A stretch of 64,000 bases of DNA from Chitinophagaceae bacterium. GTDB taxonomy: Bacteria; Bacteroidota; Bacteroidia; Chitinophagales; Chitinophagaceae. Position numbers and translations under genes: made by a program. The notes under the pieces are model-generated. The model saw only the letters and a list, made by a program, of their open reading frames with translations, was not told where the DNA came from and searched no databases. Shown here piece by piece: positions 45,219-53,992 of the stretch. Numbering within the stretch: position 1 is the first letter of the stretch; each line of letters begins with the position of its first letter. The DNA lies in assembly GCA_019745155.1 (NCBI GenBank), contig JAIETM010000017.1, positions 1-64,000 on the forward strand, read 5' to 3'.

Positions 45219-45256
45219 TCTGCCTGCGCTGAAGCTTCGTCAGACAGGCCCCTGCC

Positions 45257-45499
45257 CTAACCTATAATTCGATTCAACAATACTGATTTTCCTGAGCCAG
45301 TTTTAAAATACTTTTCTAATCTTCTGGCTTGCGCTTCTGTCTGAACAGCGACATATGTAATTAGACTATAAGGTCTGTACGCTTTCGTTACAATTGAAAA
45401 ACCACTATTATGTTCATAAAGCCGCCTGTCTATATCATTGGTGGAGCCTATATACATAAACTCATGTGTTGTACTTTTTATCACATACACGTACCACAT
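45257..45499 (-). CDS. GIY-YIG nuclease-family protein (UPF0213 type)
   Basis: 80 residues. The GIY-YIG domain fills the whole protein: VYVIKS (GIY-equivalent strand), MYIGSTND (YIG), the Arg in RRLYEHNSG, and the C-terminal ARRLEKYFKTGSG with the Glu that binds metal. UPF0213 proteins are small nuclease-like proteins, in principle able to cut DNA once. It is the only gene between two copies of the ssrA 3' end, a context that suggests involvement in that duplication. Its own promoter is not clear. Confidence 0.92.
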   Translation of the reverse strand: MWYVYVIKSTTHEFMYIGSTNDIDRRLYEHNSGFSIVTKAYRPYSLITYVAVQTEAQARRLEKYFKTGSGKSVLLNRIIG

Positions 45500-45606
45500 T
45501 TTTCATTTAAACTAAATACTAAATTCAGTTTATCCTATCACTTTTTATTCCTACCCGCTATGAATATTCAAGTTATCGAAAAGGCTTGTGCAAAACATTA
45601 GCTGAT

Positions 45607-45759
45607 TTGCGCAGGGTCCCTTTCAGGAGACCCTACGCGACTAAAAGGCTTGTAGCACAAGGCGGCATCATCAATACTTCACAAAAAGGCCCGCCTCACG
45701 AAGCCATAGCAGGGCTTGAGCGAGGCGGGCGTAGTGAAGTGGAGCCGAGGGGAGTCGAA
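45607..45759 (-). repeat. Duplicated ssrA 3' end plus terminator, copy 2 (native)
   Basis: The partner of 45066-45218. Here the segment is continuous with the full tmRNA gene, so it contains the native 3' end and terminator. The two copies are offset by 541 bases and have the same orientation. Confidence 0.88.
45683..45730 (-). terminator. Terminator of ssrA
   Basis: On the minus strand GCCCGCCTC (45730-45722) pairs with GAGGCGGGC (45697-45689); the inner arms AAGCC / GGCTT extend the hairpin. CTTTTTG follows. Lies 10 bases after the tmRNA 3' end. Confidence 0.88.
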
Positions 45760-46109
45760 CCCCTGTCCAAACATAGTAACAATAAGCTTTCTACATGCTT
45801 ATCTCTGGATTGTTTGTCGGGCATCTGCAGGACCGGAGCAAACCAACAGAAACCTTAGCTGGATGTGCTTAAGCAGTACGCACAGCCTTGTACTGCAGCA
45901 GCCACTGTTTGGTTTGAGTCGGCGGCGGGGCGTGGTAAGTGGCGAACCTGCCCGGCGGCCCTAATGACTACTTAATCACTGATTAGGCAGCCATGGCATA
46001 CTGTGTATTGCCATTTGTAGTTCGCGTATTCAGATTTACGTGCTAATTACGCAACGCACGGCATGCTTACACTTACCGACACCAATGCTGTCAAAACCAG
46101 TACGACCCC
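45740..46109 (-). ncRNA. ssrA: Transfer-messenger RNA (tmRNA)
   Basis: About 370 bases. The 5' end GGGGTCG (46109-46103) pairs with 3' CGGCTCC (45747-45741) as the 7-bp acceptor stem, followed by discriminator A at 45740; CCA is not encoded. It has the TTTTGACAG stretch near the 5' end and the T-arm with TTCGACTC at the 3' end. The tag frame runs from GGC (46012-46010) to TAA (45985-45983) and encodes GNTQYAMAA, a normal Bacteroidota-type tag ending in AA. tmRNA with SmpB rescues stalled ribosomes. One-piece, not permuted. Confidence 0.96.
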
Positions 46110-46127
46110 ATGGTTACGGAAGAACCG

Positions 46128-46135
46128 CAAATATA
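46128..46135 (-). promoter_or_regulatory. Promoter -7 box (TATATTTG) for ssrA
   Basis: TATATTTG on the minus strand, 18 bases before the mature 5' end of tmRNA. A start point near 46121 would leave a short leader for RNase P to remove. Confidence 0.55.
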
Positions 46136-46159
46136 CTGTTTCTATTTCTGGGAAATTAG

Positions 46160-46552
46160 TTACAAACGAAACTGCGTTGGATCCGCTAAGACCAACTTCA
46201 CCAAATCAACCAATTCTTTGGTATTAAAGGGCTTAGTCAAATAGGCATTGGCGCCATGCTCCATGCCCTTTTTGCGATCTATGACATCAGCTAAAGCTGT
46301 GAGGAATATAAAAGGTAGATTTTTGGTTGCAGGATAGTTCCGCAACATCTTCAATAATCCATAGCCATCAATACCGGGCATCATCACATCACAAACCACC
46401 AAATCAGGTTGTTCTGCGATGGCTTGTATCAAGCCTTCGTATCCAGAATTGGCACGAATACATTGAAAGCCGAATAATTCTAAAATGGACGTGATATTGT
46501 TCAGCAAAGGCAGTTCATCATCTACCACCAATATTCTTACTTGCTGACTCAT
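46160..46552 (-). CDS. CheY-like single-domain response regulator
   Basis: 130 residues, only a receiver domain. Acidic pocket VDDELP near the N-terminus, phosphoacceptor Asp in LVVCDVMMPGIDGYGLL (about residue 54), Thr in FIFLTALAD and Lys in AYLTKPFNTKEL. With no output domain it probably acts by protein contact, or in a phosphorelay with the adjacent kinase. Its start overlaps the kinase stop by ATGA. Confidence 0.95.
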   Translation of the reverse strand: MSQQVRILVVDDELPLLNNITSILELFGFQCIRANSGYEGLIQAIAEQPDLVVCDVMMPGIDGYGLLKMLRNYPATKNLPFIFLTALADVIDRKKGMEHGANAYLTKPFNTKELVDLVKLVLADPTQFRL

Positions 46553-48447
46553 GCAGGTAAATAAGGTATTTTGATCATGAACACAGCACCTTCCCCAGCC
46601 TTTCTCTTCACCGCCACAAAGCCACCGTGCTGTTCAATAAAATATTTCACTACTACCAGACCAATACCTGTTCCGGGAATATTGCCTGTATTCTTACCGC
46701 GTGTAAACGAGGTAAATAATTCTTTGATATCGGTAGACAAAATACCAATACCATTATCTGCTACTGAAATAGTAAAATAAGTATTGCTATAACGAATATG
46801 TAATCTAGGTGCTGCTTTACCGGATGAATACTTGAACGCATTCTCCACTACATTCTGCAAAGCATGGCGGAACATCTTTTTATCGATACCAATCTCGCGC
46901 AACAGACCTTTTGATTGAATACTCAACTGTCGGCCATCCTTCCATGGCATATATCGCTCCCCTGCCAATTCTTTAATGAACTGCTCCAGCGAAACACGCT
47001 CAGGCCTGAAATCAATTTTGCCCGCTTCAATCTTACTCACCATCAACAGATCATTCATAAAGGCAGTCATTTTCTCTACCTCATTGATGATTTGTTTGGT
47101 GTACACTTCCATATCTTCTTTCGGCCTGCCCGCTTGCAACATCATCTGCATGATCTCAGCACCGGAAGAAATCACCGCCAGTGGTGTGCGCAATTCATGC
47201 GACACCATGTTGACGAAAGCAGATTTCAAGTCGTTTAACTCCTTCTGCTTTTTCACCACCTCTAAGAGGTTTTCTTCCATATGCACTTGTTCCGTTATAT
47301 CGTTCAATGTTGCCAAAATACCTTTTTGTTCTCCTTCGCGCATGCCCGGACTGATCTTATACTTATACCAGCGCTTGCGACCTGCTTTGTCTTTGATATC
47401 AATTCTGCCCTGTACATTTTCTGTAAAGCCGGATAGCACACTGAATACTTGGCGATAAAACTCATAGTTGCCTAAAGCAATCAAATCAAAAATGATTCCG
47501 TTACGCGCCTGCTCCAATGTTTTACCGAAGCTGCCACGCCATGCATCATTGATGAAATAGGTTTTGAGTTCACCATCTGCCATCAGCACAGCTTCATGCA
47601 AATTATCCAAGGTCTTCAGATAATGCTGATGCGCCATGGCCAGTTGCTGCTCTTGCTGTTTGCGAACCGTAATGTTCAGACCAAACATGAGCACCGACGC
47701 TACTTCTTCTGTTTCAGAGAGCAGAGGATAAAAAGTACGTTCATAATAATGCTCGTTACCTTTTGCATCCTTGAGTACTTCTTCCCAACTCACTACTTCT
47801 TTTCGCTGTAATGCCTGTTGGAAATATTGGGCTCTTTGATCTGCCAGTTCTTTCGGCTTGCCGCGGTATGCACAATACTCTGTATCGTTTTTACCAATAA
47901 TCCATGCGCGCACGCCGGGATCCTGCACAGCAGATTGATTGACAAACTCATAACGATGATCGGGCGAAAAAATTGCTATATCAGCCGGAATTACCGACAA
48001 TACCTGCATGAATGCCTTGCGCTCAGACTTCAGGCTGTCTGCACCTTGGTGCAAGGGCGTTACATCCTGATATACCCAAATATGTGCACGTAGTTGTGCA
48101 TTAGCGATGAAAGGATAATAATCCCGATGCAGGAAACGACCATTCTTTAATTCTGTGGCTACACCTGTTTCAGCCTGCCCACTATGAATTGCATTTTCCA
48201 CCCCACCAGTATATGCTTCCTGATGCTTACACTGCATACCCATGAGCATGTGCAGGGTTTTGCCGTCGGCGCCTTGTAATTTGTCGGGACTAAAATCTGG
48301 CCCCAGTAAAGCACAAAAAGCGGGGTTCACGAACTCCGCTTTTCGATCAGCATTTTCTATAAAAATGGGATGATTTAGCAGACTAAGGAGAAACTGGTAT
48401 TGTTCTCCTGATTGACCTGGTAAATATGTCTGCTCGTGGTTTACCAT
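46549..48447 (-). CDS. PAS-domain sensor histidine kinase
   Basis: 632 residues, soluble, with no membrane segment. Three PAS-like modules fill the first 390 residues (FLSLLNHPIFIENADRKAEFVNPAF; VLSVIPADIAIFSPDHRYEFVNQSA; LDNLHEAVLMADGELKTYFINDA). HisKA has the phosphorylated His in VNMVSHELRTPLAVISSG (about 414), and the ATPase domain has NVVENAFKYSSG, VADNGIGI and GTGIGLVVVKYF. It sits between two response-regulator genes and is probably their donor. Confidence 0.95.
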   Translation of the reverse strand: MVNHEQTYLPGQSGEQYQFLLSLLNHPIFIENADRKAEFVNPAFCALLGPDFSPDKLQGADGKTLHMLMGMQCKHQEAYTGGVENAIHSGQAETGVATELKNGRFLHRDYYPFIANAQLRAHIWVYQDVTPLHQGADSLKSERKAFMQVLSVIPADIAIFSPDHRYEFVNQSAVQDPGVRAWIIGKNDTEYCAYRGKPKELADQRAQYFQQALQRKEVVSWEEVLKDAKGNEHYYERTFYPLLSETEEVASVLMFGLNITVRKQQEQQLAMAHQHYLKTLDNLHEAVLMADGELKTYFINDAWRGSFGKTLEQARNGIIFDLIALGNYEFYRQVFSVLSGFTENVQGRIDIKDKAGRKRWYKYKISPGMREGEQKGILATLNDITEQVHMEENLLEVVKKQKELNDLKSAFVNMVSHELRTPLAVISSGAEIMQMMLQAGRPKEDMEVYTKQIINEVEKMTAFMNDLLMVSKIEAGKIDFRPERVSLEQFIKELAGERYMPWKDGRQLSIQSKGLLREIGIDKKMFRHALQNVVENAFKYSSGKAAPRLHIRYSNTYFTISVADNGIGILSTDIKELFTSFTRGKNTGNIPGTGIGLVVVKYFIEQHGGFVAVKRKAGEGAVFMIKIPYLPA

Positions 48448-48459
48448 CCATGTGGTGGT

Positions 48460-49092
48460 TTAGCGTTTCAGCACTTTGGCAATGAGTTCCGATTTCGTTC
48501 GAACACCCATTTTTTGATAAATATTTTTCAAGTGATCGTTTACGGTGGTCACCGAAATGCCCAACACAAACGCGATCTCTTTATACGTTAAACCTTTCAG
48601 CAATTCGTTCACCACATCTTTCTCACGTGCTGTAAGGCCGTTCATCATGTCGTCTTCCTGTGTATCCTTTGGCTTCTGTATTCTTCTGAACAGTTTAGAT
48701 GCCACCTGCGGTGCGATGAGGGCTCCGCCATTACGTATGATGTTGATCTGATTCAAGAGCTCATCAATACGGAAAGGCTTCAGGATATACCCATTTGCAC
48801 CACGCTGGATACAATCGAAGATCACATCCTCATCATCGTTTCCTGTCATCACCACCAAATGGGCTTCTGACCATATCTGACGGATATACGTAATCCCTTC
48901 CAAACCGGAAATACCGGGCAGACCGAGATCACAGAAAACAATAAAAGGTTCCTGCAACTCATTTCTTCGTTCCAAAAACGCTTCTACGCTGTTGTACGAA
49001 AAAGTGATCACAAGATCCTTTTCCATTTTGATGAATCCTTCCAGGTTGAACCTTAACGAGGGGTCGTCTTCTATTATGCCTACTGTTATCAT
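48460..49092 (-). CDS. NarL/LuxR-type response regulator
   Basis: 210 residues. Receiver domain with IIEDDPSLRF, phosphoacceptor Asp in FIVFCDLGLPGISGLEG (about 56) and Lys in NGYILKPFRIDELL. The C-terminal LuxR helix-turn-helix (about 148-208) reads LTAREKDVVNELLKGLTYKEIAFVLGISVTTVNDHLKNIYQKMG. First gene of the regulator-kinase-regulator operon. A set of repeated GGATATTG motifs lies just upstream. Confidence 0.95.
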   Translation of the reverse strand: MITVGIIEDDPSLRFNLEGFIKMEKDLVITFSYNSVEAFLERRNELQEPFIVFCDLGLPGISGLEGITYIRQIWSEAHLVVMTGNDDEDVIFDCIQRGANGYILKPFRIDELLNQINIIRNGGALIAPQVASKLFRRIQKPKDTQEDDMMNGLTAREKDVVNELLKGLTYKEIAFVLGISVTTVNDHLKNIYQKMGVRTKSELIAKVLKR

Positions 49093-49331
49093 ATATCGAA
49101 TATAGATAAAGCAGGTGGTTCCAGGATATTGGTTTTAAAACGGGGGAACATTTTTCGGCCAACCCGGAAAGGATTCATCAGACCATTGAAGGTCGTTCTA
49201 AGGATATTGAACACATTGGATTCTAAGAACTGGTTTTTCAAAAGGATATTGGATTCCTTGTGACGGGCTTCCCCGGAAATTGGATTTTAAATGACGGCTT
49301 AGCCGTTTGGTTTCTTGGATATTGACAACAC
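49093..49331. other. Upstream region with repeated GGATATTG motifs
   Basis: No gene seen. GGATATTG occurs at 49124, 49202, 49244 and 49318, and the related ATTGGATT with T/C at 49215, near 49249 and near 49279. Spacings of 78, 42 and 74 bases are not regular helical turns. The block lies between the response-regulator start and the rseP terminators, so it may hold operators for the regulator's operon. Confidence 0.35.
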
Positions 49332-49353
49332 AAAAATGCCCGATATACGGGCA
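49332..49353 (-). terminator. Second terminator after rseP
   Basis: Stem TGCCCG-ATATA-CGGGCA (49337-49353) followed by TTTTTG on the minus strand. Tandem with the next hairpin. Confidence 0.75.
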
Positions 49354-49354
49354 A

Positions 49355-49378
49355 TAAAAAACCCCTCAAATGAGGGGT
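49355..49378 (-). terminator. First terminator after rseP
   Basis: Stem ACCCCTCA-AA-TGAGGGGT (49361-49378) followed by TTTTTT on the minus strand, 23 bases after the rseP stop. Confidence 0.88.
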
Positions 49379-49401
49379 GATGCTTTTATGTGCGAAAAAG
49401 G

Positions 49402-50751
49402 CTATTTCAATAAGCGCCAGAAATCCAATCCCAATGCGTAAGCCATCAGACCTAGCAGTAAGACCATACCTACCATCTGTGCATATTCCATGAACTTATC
49501 GCTTGGCTTTCTACCAGAAATCATTTCGATAATAGTGAAGAGTGCATGTCCCCCATCTAGTGCAGGAATAGGCAGAATATTCATGAAGGCCAGAATGATA
49601 GAGAAGATGGCCGTTAATGTCCAGAATCTTTCCCAATCCCACACACCAGGGAAAGTATTACCGATACTAATCACGCTACCCAAAGAATCGTTAGCACTTA
49701 CTTTACCAGTGAAGATTTGCTTGATACCTGTTACATAGCGATCCAATGTTTCGAAGCAACGATTGAAACCTGCAGGAATGGATTCTGCAAAAGTGTAGGA
49801 CTTGGTAACGGTTCCAAACATAGCTAATGGACTCTTCGCAAAGAAACCAACCGCTCCTTTGCTACTAACCAAGCTTCTTACTTCTACCGTATCAGCACCA
49901 CGAATCACTGTTAAGGCAATGATAGAATCTGCATAAGGCTTTTTCGCTTGCAGAAACTCGTGGTAATATTGAACAGGCTTTGCATTTAATGCAATCAGGG
50001 TATCCCCTTTTTGCAATTTATCTTTTGTAAACACGGCTGTTTTGGAAACAGAATCAATGATGGTTGGATAACGCACACCCACAAAGCCCATCAGTTTGTT
50101 TTTATTCAGCTCTTTCAGAAATCCGTCAGGAATATTGATGGTCTTGTTTTCACCGTTGCGGGAGATTGTTAATGTTTTCGCGTCTTTCAAAATCATCTCC
50201 GCTTCCAGTGTACCAAAATTTTCAACGGTCTTGCCATCTAAAGCTACAATTTGATCGCCATCCTGAATACCAATCTTTCTTGCCAATGAATCTGCATACA
50301 CGCCATACTGTACATTCTTCATGGGCAGGTACTCTTCGCCCCATACCCACATGATACCAATGAATATCGCAATGGCTAATACCACGTTCACAAATACACC
50401 GCCCACCATGATGATGAGTCTTTGCCATGCTGGCTTGCTTCTGAATTCCCATGGCTCAGCAGGTTTGTTCAGCTGCTCTTTGTCCATGCTCTCATCAATC
50501 ATACCAGCGATCTTCACATAGCCGCCGAAGGGAATCCATCCCAGCCCATATTCTGTTTCGCCCTTTTTCTTTTTCCAAAGACTGAACCAAGGATCGAAGA
50601 ATAGATAGAATTTTTCTACGCGGCATTTAAACCACTTAGCAGGCAGGTAGTGACCTAGCTCGTGCAGCACTACCAGAATAGAAAAAGATAAAATGAATTG
50701 TGCCGTTTTAATACCAATACTGGCCCAGTCAATAGCTAATAACATCATCAT
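49402..50751 (-). CDS. rseP: Site-2 protease RseP
   Basis: 449 residues. Intramembrane zinc protease that cleaves anti-sigma factors and leader peptides. The active site HELGH (His30, Glu31, His34) lies in the first membrane helix, the LDG motif in PIPALDGGHALF near the C-terminus, and two PDZ-like modules lie between (about 130-320: YADSLARKIGIQDGDQIVALDG and LQKGDTLIALNAKPV). Four membrane segments. It starts 10 bases after dxr, the same order as in many Bacteroidota. Confidence 0.96.
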   Translation of the reverse strand: MMMLLAIDWASIGIKTAQFILSFSILVVLHELGHYLPAKWFKCRVEKFYLFFDPWFSLWKKKKGETEYGLGWIPFGGYVKIAGMIDESMDKEQLNKPAEPWEFRSKPAWQRLIIMVGGVFVNVVLAIAIFIGIMWVWGEEYLPMKNVQYGVYADSLARKIGIQDGDQIVALDGKTVENFGTLEAEMILKDAKTLTISRNGENKTINIPDGFLKELNKNKLMGFVGVRYPTIIDSVSKTAVFTKDKLQKGDTLIALNAKPVQYYHEFLQAKKPYADSIIALTVIRGADTVEVRSLVSSKGAVGFFAKSPLAMFGTVTKSYTFAESIPAGFNRCFETLDRYVTGIKQIFTGKVSANDSLGSVISIGNTFPGVWDWERFWTLTAIFSIILAFMNILPIPALDGGHALFTIIEMISGRKPSDKFMEYAQMVGMVLLLGLMAYALGLDFWRLLK

Positions 50752-50761
50752 TACTGATCAA

Positions 50762-51919
50762 TTACATATGAATAAGTGAAGCCGCGAAACTTCTGGCTTC
50801 GCCATCGCTGTCGAAATATTCTTCCAACGTTGGCTTTTGTATAAAAGGAATTTTCTGCATGGTTTGTTCAACCACTTCTGTCATATCCAAGAAACCGATA
50901 CGGTTACGCAGAAATGCATACACGGCAATTTCATTTGCTGCATTCAACACACAGGGCATATTACCACCTCTGTTAAGTGCATCCATCGCCAATGCCAGAT
51001 TACGGAAGGTCTTGATATCCGGCTCTTCGAAAGTGAGCGTATTAGGCTTCTTGAAATCGTATCGAGGAAAATTATTGGCAATACGTTGCGGAAAAGCCAT
51101 TGCATATTGAATAGGCAATTTCATATCGGGCAAACCCATTTGTGCCTTGATGCTGCCATCTTCAAACTGTACCATACTGTGTATGATACTTTGCGGATGA
51201 ATCATTACCTGAATTTGCTCTGGCTCCAGATTAAATAACCATTTGGCTTCAATCATCTCTAAGCCTTTGTTCATCAGCGTAGCCGAATCAATGGTGATCT
51301 TCGCCCCCATACTCCAGTTAGGATGCTGCAATGCGTGGTCGCGCTTTACATTCACCAAGAAATTGGGTTTTTTGCCTAGGAAAGGACCACCACTAGCTGT
51401 TAGAATGACTTTCTCGATCTTATTTCTACCCTCACCTACCAGACATTGAAAAATGGCAGAGTGCTCGCTATCTACAGGAATTACAGGCACTTTGTTTTTC
51501 AGTGCAGTTTCCATCACAATATCTCCCGCAACAACCAATGTTTCTTTATTTGCTAAGCCGATGGCTTTACCTTTTTGTACAGCTTGCATGGTTGGTTTCA
51601 ATCCTGCATAACCAACAATAGCTGCGAGCATCATATCGTAATCATCCATGGCCGCCGCCTCTTCTAGTGCTTTCTCTCCGGCCAATACTTTAGTATTGGT
51701 TGCAGCCAATGCATCTTTCACGCCTTGGTATTTTTTCTCGTCGCCAATCACCACTACCAAAGGTTTGAATTGAAGCGCCTGTTTAATCAGCAATTCATCA
51801 TTACTCTGTGCAGTTAATATGGAAGCAGAGAAAAGATCGGGATTGGCGGCAATCACATCCAATGCTTGTGTGCCGATAGAACCTGTTGAGCCAAATATGG
51901 CAATACGTTTATGCGTCAT
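50762..51919 (-). CDS. dxr: 1-Deoxy-D-xylulose 5-phosphate reductoisomerase
   Basis: 385 residues. Makes MEP in the non-mevalonate isoprenoid pathway. The NADPH motif GSTGSIGTQALDVI is at residues 10-23, the substrate loop is VIPVDSEHSAIFQCL, and the conserved LTASGGPFLGKK and HPNWSMGAKITIDSATLMNKGLE follow. C-terminal helical domain intact. First gene of dxr-rseP. Confidence 0.97.
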   Translation of the reverse strand: MTHKRIAIFGSTGSIGTQALDVIAANPDLFSASILTAQSNDELLIKQALQFKPLVVVIGDEKKYQGVKDALAATNTKVLAGEKALEEAAAMDDYDMMLAAIVGYAGLKPTMQAVQKGKAIGLANKETLVVAGDIVMETALKNKVPVIPVDSEHSAIFQCLVGEGRNKIEKVILTASGGPFLGKKPNFLVNVKRDHALQHPNWSMGAKITIDSATLMNKGLEMIEAKWLFNLEPEQIQVMIHPQSIIHSMVQFEDGSIKAQMGLPDMKLPIQYAMAFPQRIANNFPRYDFKKPNTLTFEEPDIKTFRNLALAMDALNRGGNMPCVLNAANEIAVYAFLRNRIGFLDMTEVVEQTMQKIPFIQKPTLEEYFDSDGEARSFAASLIHM

Positions 51920-51975
51920 TAGGGTTACGCTTGTTTCTTTTTACGAAGTGTGTAAAGATACAGGATGCATCTGCA

Positions 51976-53472
51976 CTATTGTATAAATGACTGAAGTGCA
52001 TCGGCAATGTTTCTGTCGTTACTGAGGCGAGGCACTTTGTTCTGTCCCCCCAGCTTACCGATACTCTTCATATAGTCAATGAATCCGTTCTTTTTTAATG
52101 GTGAAATATGGAGCATGTCCAGAATATTACCCGTAATCAGGTCGTCATAATAGACATTCTTCTCACGCAAAGCTTGATCCAACGCCTTACGGAAAACTTC
52201 CATATCAGCCGGCATATGTTCAAACTCGATAAACCATTCATGATAACTCTGCCCCTTGGTTTGAGATATATTGGGCGCTACTGTAAATTCAGTAACGGTG
52301 GCACCAGTTGCTGCGCAAGCTTTCAGCATGGCAGCTTCTACTTCCTCACCAATTACGTGCTCGCCAAATGCAGAGATAAAATGTTTGATACGACCGCTCA
52401 CAACCAAACGGTAAGGCTTAGTACTCACAAACTTCACCGTATCACCAATATTATATGCCCATAGTCCGGCATTGCTGCTGATGATGAGTGCATAGTTCAC
52501 CCCTACTTCAACATCTTTTAGTTGTAAACGTGTTGGATTTTCATTGAATATTTCTCCGGCAGGTACAAACTCAAAGAAGATACCCGAGTGGGTGTTGAGC
52601 AATAATCCCGGTTCTGTCTGACTATCCTGAAACGCAAAAAAACCTTCACTAGCTGGAAAGAGTTCGATGACATCCGGTTTTCTGCCAATGCTTTCAAATA
52701 GCTTGGCTTTGTATGGCTCGAAGTTTACGCCACCTTGCACCATCACATTAAAATTGGGGAAGAGTTCGCCCACTTTCTTACCAGTTTTCTCCTGTAGACG
52801 GTCGAAATACATTTGCATCCAGGGTGGAATACCGCTGATCAGTGTCATGTTCTTATCCGATGTTTCAGCGACAATTTTATCCAATTTGGTTTCCCAATCT
52901 TCAATGCAATTGGTTTCATAGCTCGGCAACTGGTTGGCACGTAGATAAGCTGGAACATGGTGATTGACAATTCCACTAAGCCTACCGGTAGGAATACCGC
53001 CCACTCTTTCCAGTTCGGGCGAGCCGCTCAGAAAGATTAGTCGCCCACTGGCGAAATCATAATTACCGGTTTGCGCCATATAGCACAAAAGGGCATTTCT
53101 GGCCGTATTGATATGATTACCAATGGAATCCTTAGTAATGGGTATGTATTTTACCCCGCTGGTGGTACCGCTGGTCTTGGCAAAATAGATGGGTTTACCC
53201 CGCCATAATATATTGTGACGGCCCTCTTTCACCATTTCTATATAAGGCTTGAACTGCTCGTAGTCGCGAATAGGCACATTTTTTACGAAATCAGCATAGG
53301 AACTGACGCCCGAAAATTGGTGATCTTTCCCAAAAGTGGTTGATTTTCCGACTTTTATGAGTTGCTTAAAGATGGATTCCTGGTCTTCAATCGCAGTATC
53401 CATCCCTTTTTTGATCTTATTATATATATATCCCGCAAACGGCCTCGCTAGCAGGGATTTCAGGTTCATCAT
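51976..53472 (-). CDS. GH3-family acyl-adenylating enzyme (GH3 auxin-responsive-promoter family)
   Basis: 498 residues. In plants GH3 enzymes adenylate acids and join them to amino acids; bacterial members are common in Bacteroidota but their substrates are unknown. The ATP motif is YFAKTSGTTSGVKYIPIT, with later VIELFPASEGFFAFQ, GLWAYNIGDTVKFV (adenylate-binding) and a C-terminal domain with SAFGEHVIGEEVE. Length is near the typical size of the bacterial family. Divergent from rplU. Confidence 0.9.
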   Translation of the reverse strand: MMNLKSLLARPFAGYIYNKIKKGMDTAIEDQESIFKQLIKVGKSTTFGKDHQFSGVSSYADFVKNVPIRDYEQFKPYIEMVKEGRHNILWRGKPIYFAKTSGTTSGVKYIPITKDSIGNHINTARNALLCYMAQTGNYDFASGRLIFLSGSPELERVGGIPTGRLSGIVNHHVPAYLRANQLPSYETNCIEDWETKLDKIVAETSDKNMTLISGIPPWMQMYFDRLQEKTGKKVGELFPNFNVMVQGGVNFEPYKAKLFESIGRKPDVIELFPASEGFFAFQDSQTEPGLLLNTHSGIFFEFVPAGEIFNENPTRLQLKDVEVGVNYALIISSNAGLWAYNIGDTVKFVSTKPYRLVVSGRIKHFISAFGEHVIGEEVEAAMLKACAATGATVTEFTVAPNISQTKGQSYHEWFIEFEHMPADMEVFRKALDQALREKNVYYDDLITGNILDMLHISPLKKNGFIDYMKSIGKLGGQNKVPRLSNDRNIADALQSFIQ

Positions 53473-53495
53473 GTTCAGCGCCGTTTAAAGTGGAA

Positions 53496-53503
53496 CAAAT
53501 GTA
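53496..53503 (-). promoter_or_regulatory. Promoter -7 box (TACATTTG) for the GH3-like gene
   Basis: TACATTTG on the minus strand fits TAnnTTTG, 23 bases before the ATG at 53472. Confidence 0.5.
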
Positions 53504-53595
53504 ACAGGTTAAGCTGTTGGAAAACAGCTAAAAAAAAGCAATTTTGCCTTTTCTACGGACAAGCGGCAAAAGCCACAGGATTTGTTGAAAAATAG

Positions 53596-53627
53596 TTGCT
53601 GAATTCATTTGGATTTAGCTACCTTTG
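53596..53627 (+). promoter_or_regulatory. Promoter of rplU-rpmA
   Basis: TTG (53596-53598), 21 bases, then TACCTTTG (53620-53627), the full Bacteroidota sigma pattern. The ATG follows 22 bases after the box. Confidence 0.72.
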
Positions 53628-53649
53628 TCGTCCTAATTTTTGGAATCGT

Positions 53650-53955
53650 ATGTTAGCAGTTGTAAAAATCGCAGGTCAGCAATTTAAGGTACAGGAAGGT
53701 CAAAACCTGTATGTTCCTCACCTGCAGGGCAAAACCGGTGACAAAGTAGCATTCAACGAAGTGCTGCTGGTAGATAATAACGGTACCGTTTCTGTGGGCA
53801 GTGCTGCTAAAGCAACTGTAACTGCAGAGATCGTTAACGATCTGGTACAGGGTGACAAAGTGATCGCCTTTAAGATGAAAAGAAGAAAGGGCTTCCGCAA
53901 GAAGCGTGGTCACAGAACCCATTATACTCAAATCAAGATTCAAAGCATTGCCTAA
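53650..53955 (+). CDS. rplU: Ribosomal protein L21
   Basis: 101 residues from the ATG at 53650 (MLAVVKIAGQQFKV), the normal N-terminus. The longer frame to 53596 runs through the promoter, so it is excluded. Contains GQQFKVQEGQNLYVPHL, GDKVAFNEVLLVDN and the C-terminal FKMKRRKGFRKKRGHRTHYTQI that binds 23S rRNA. Part of the large subunit, next to rpmA as in most bacteria. Confidence 0.97.
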   Translation: MLAVVKIAGQQFKVQEGQNLYVPHLQGKTGDKVAFNEVLLVDNNGTVSVGSAAKATVTAEIVNDLVQGDKVIAFKMKRRKGFRKKRGHRTHYTQIKIQSIA

Positions 53956-53992
53956 TTGCTCTGCTAGTATTAAACATTAAATCTTTTGCGTC

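Noticed and set aside
45586-45964. Open frames of 80-90 residues across the plus strand of ssrA
   Set aside because: They lie antisense to the tmRNA gene, which explains the whole stretch by its structure and tag frame.
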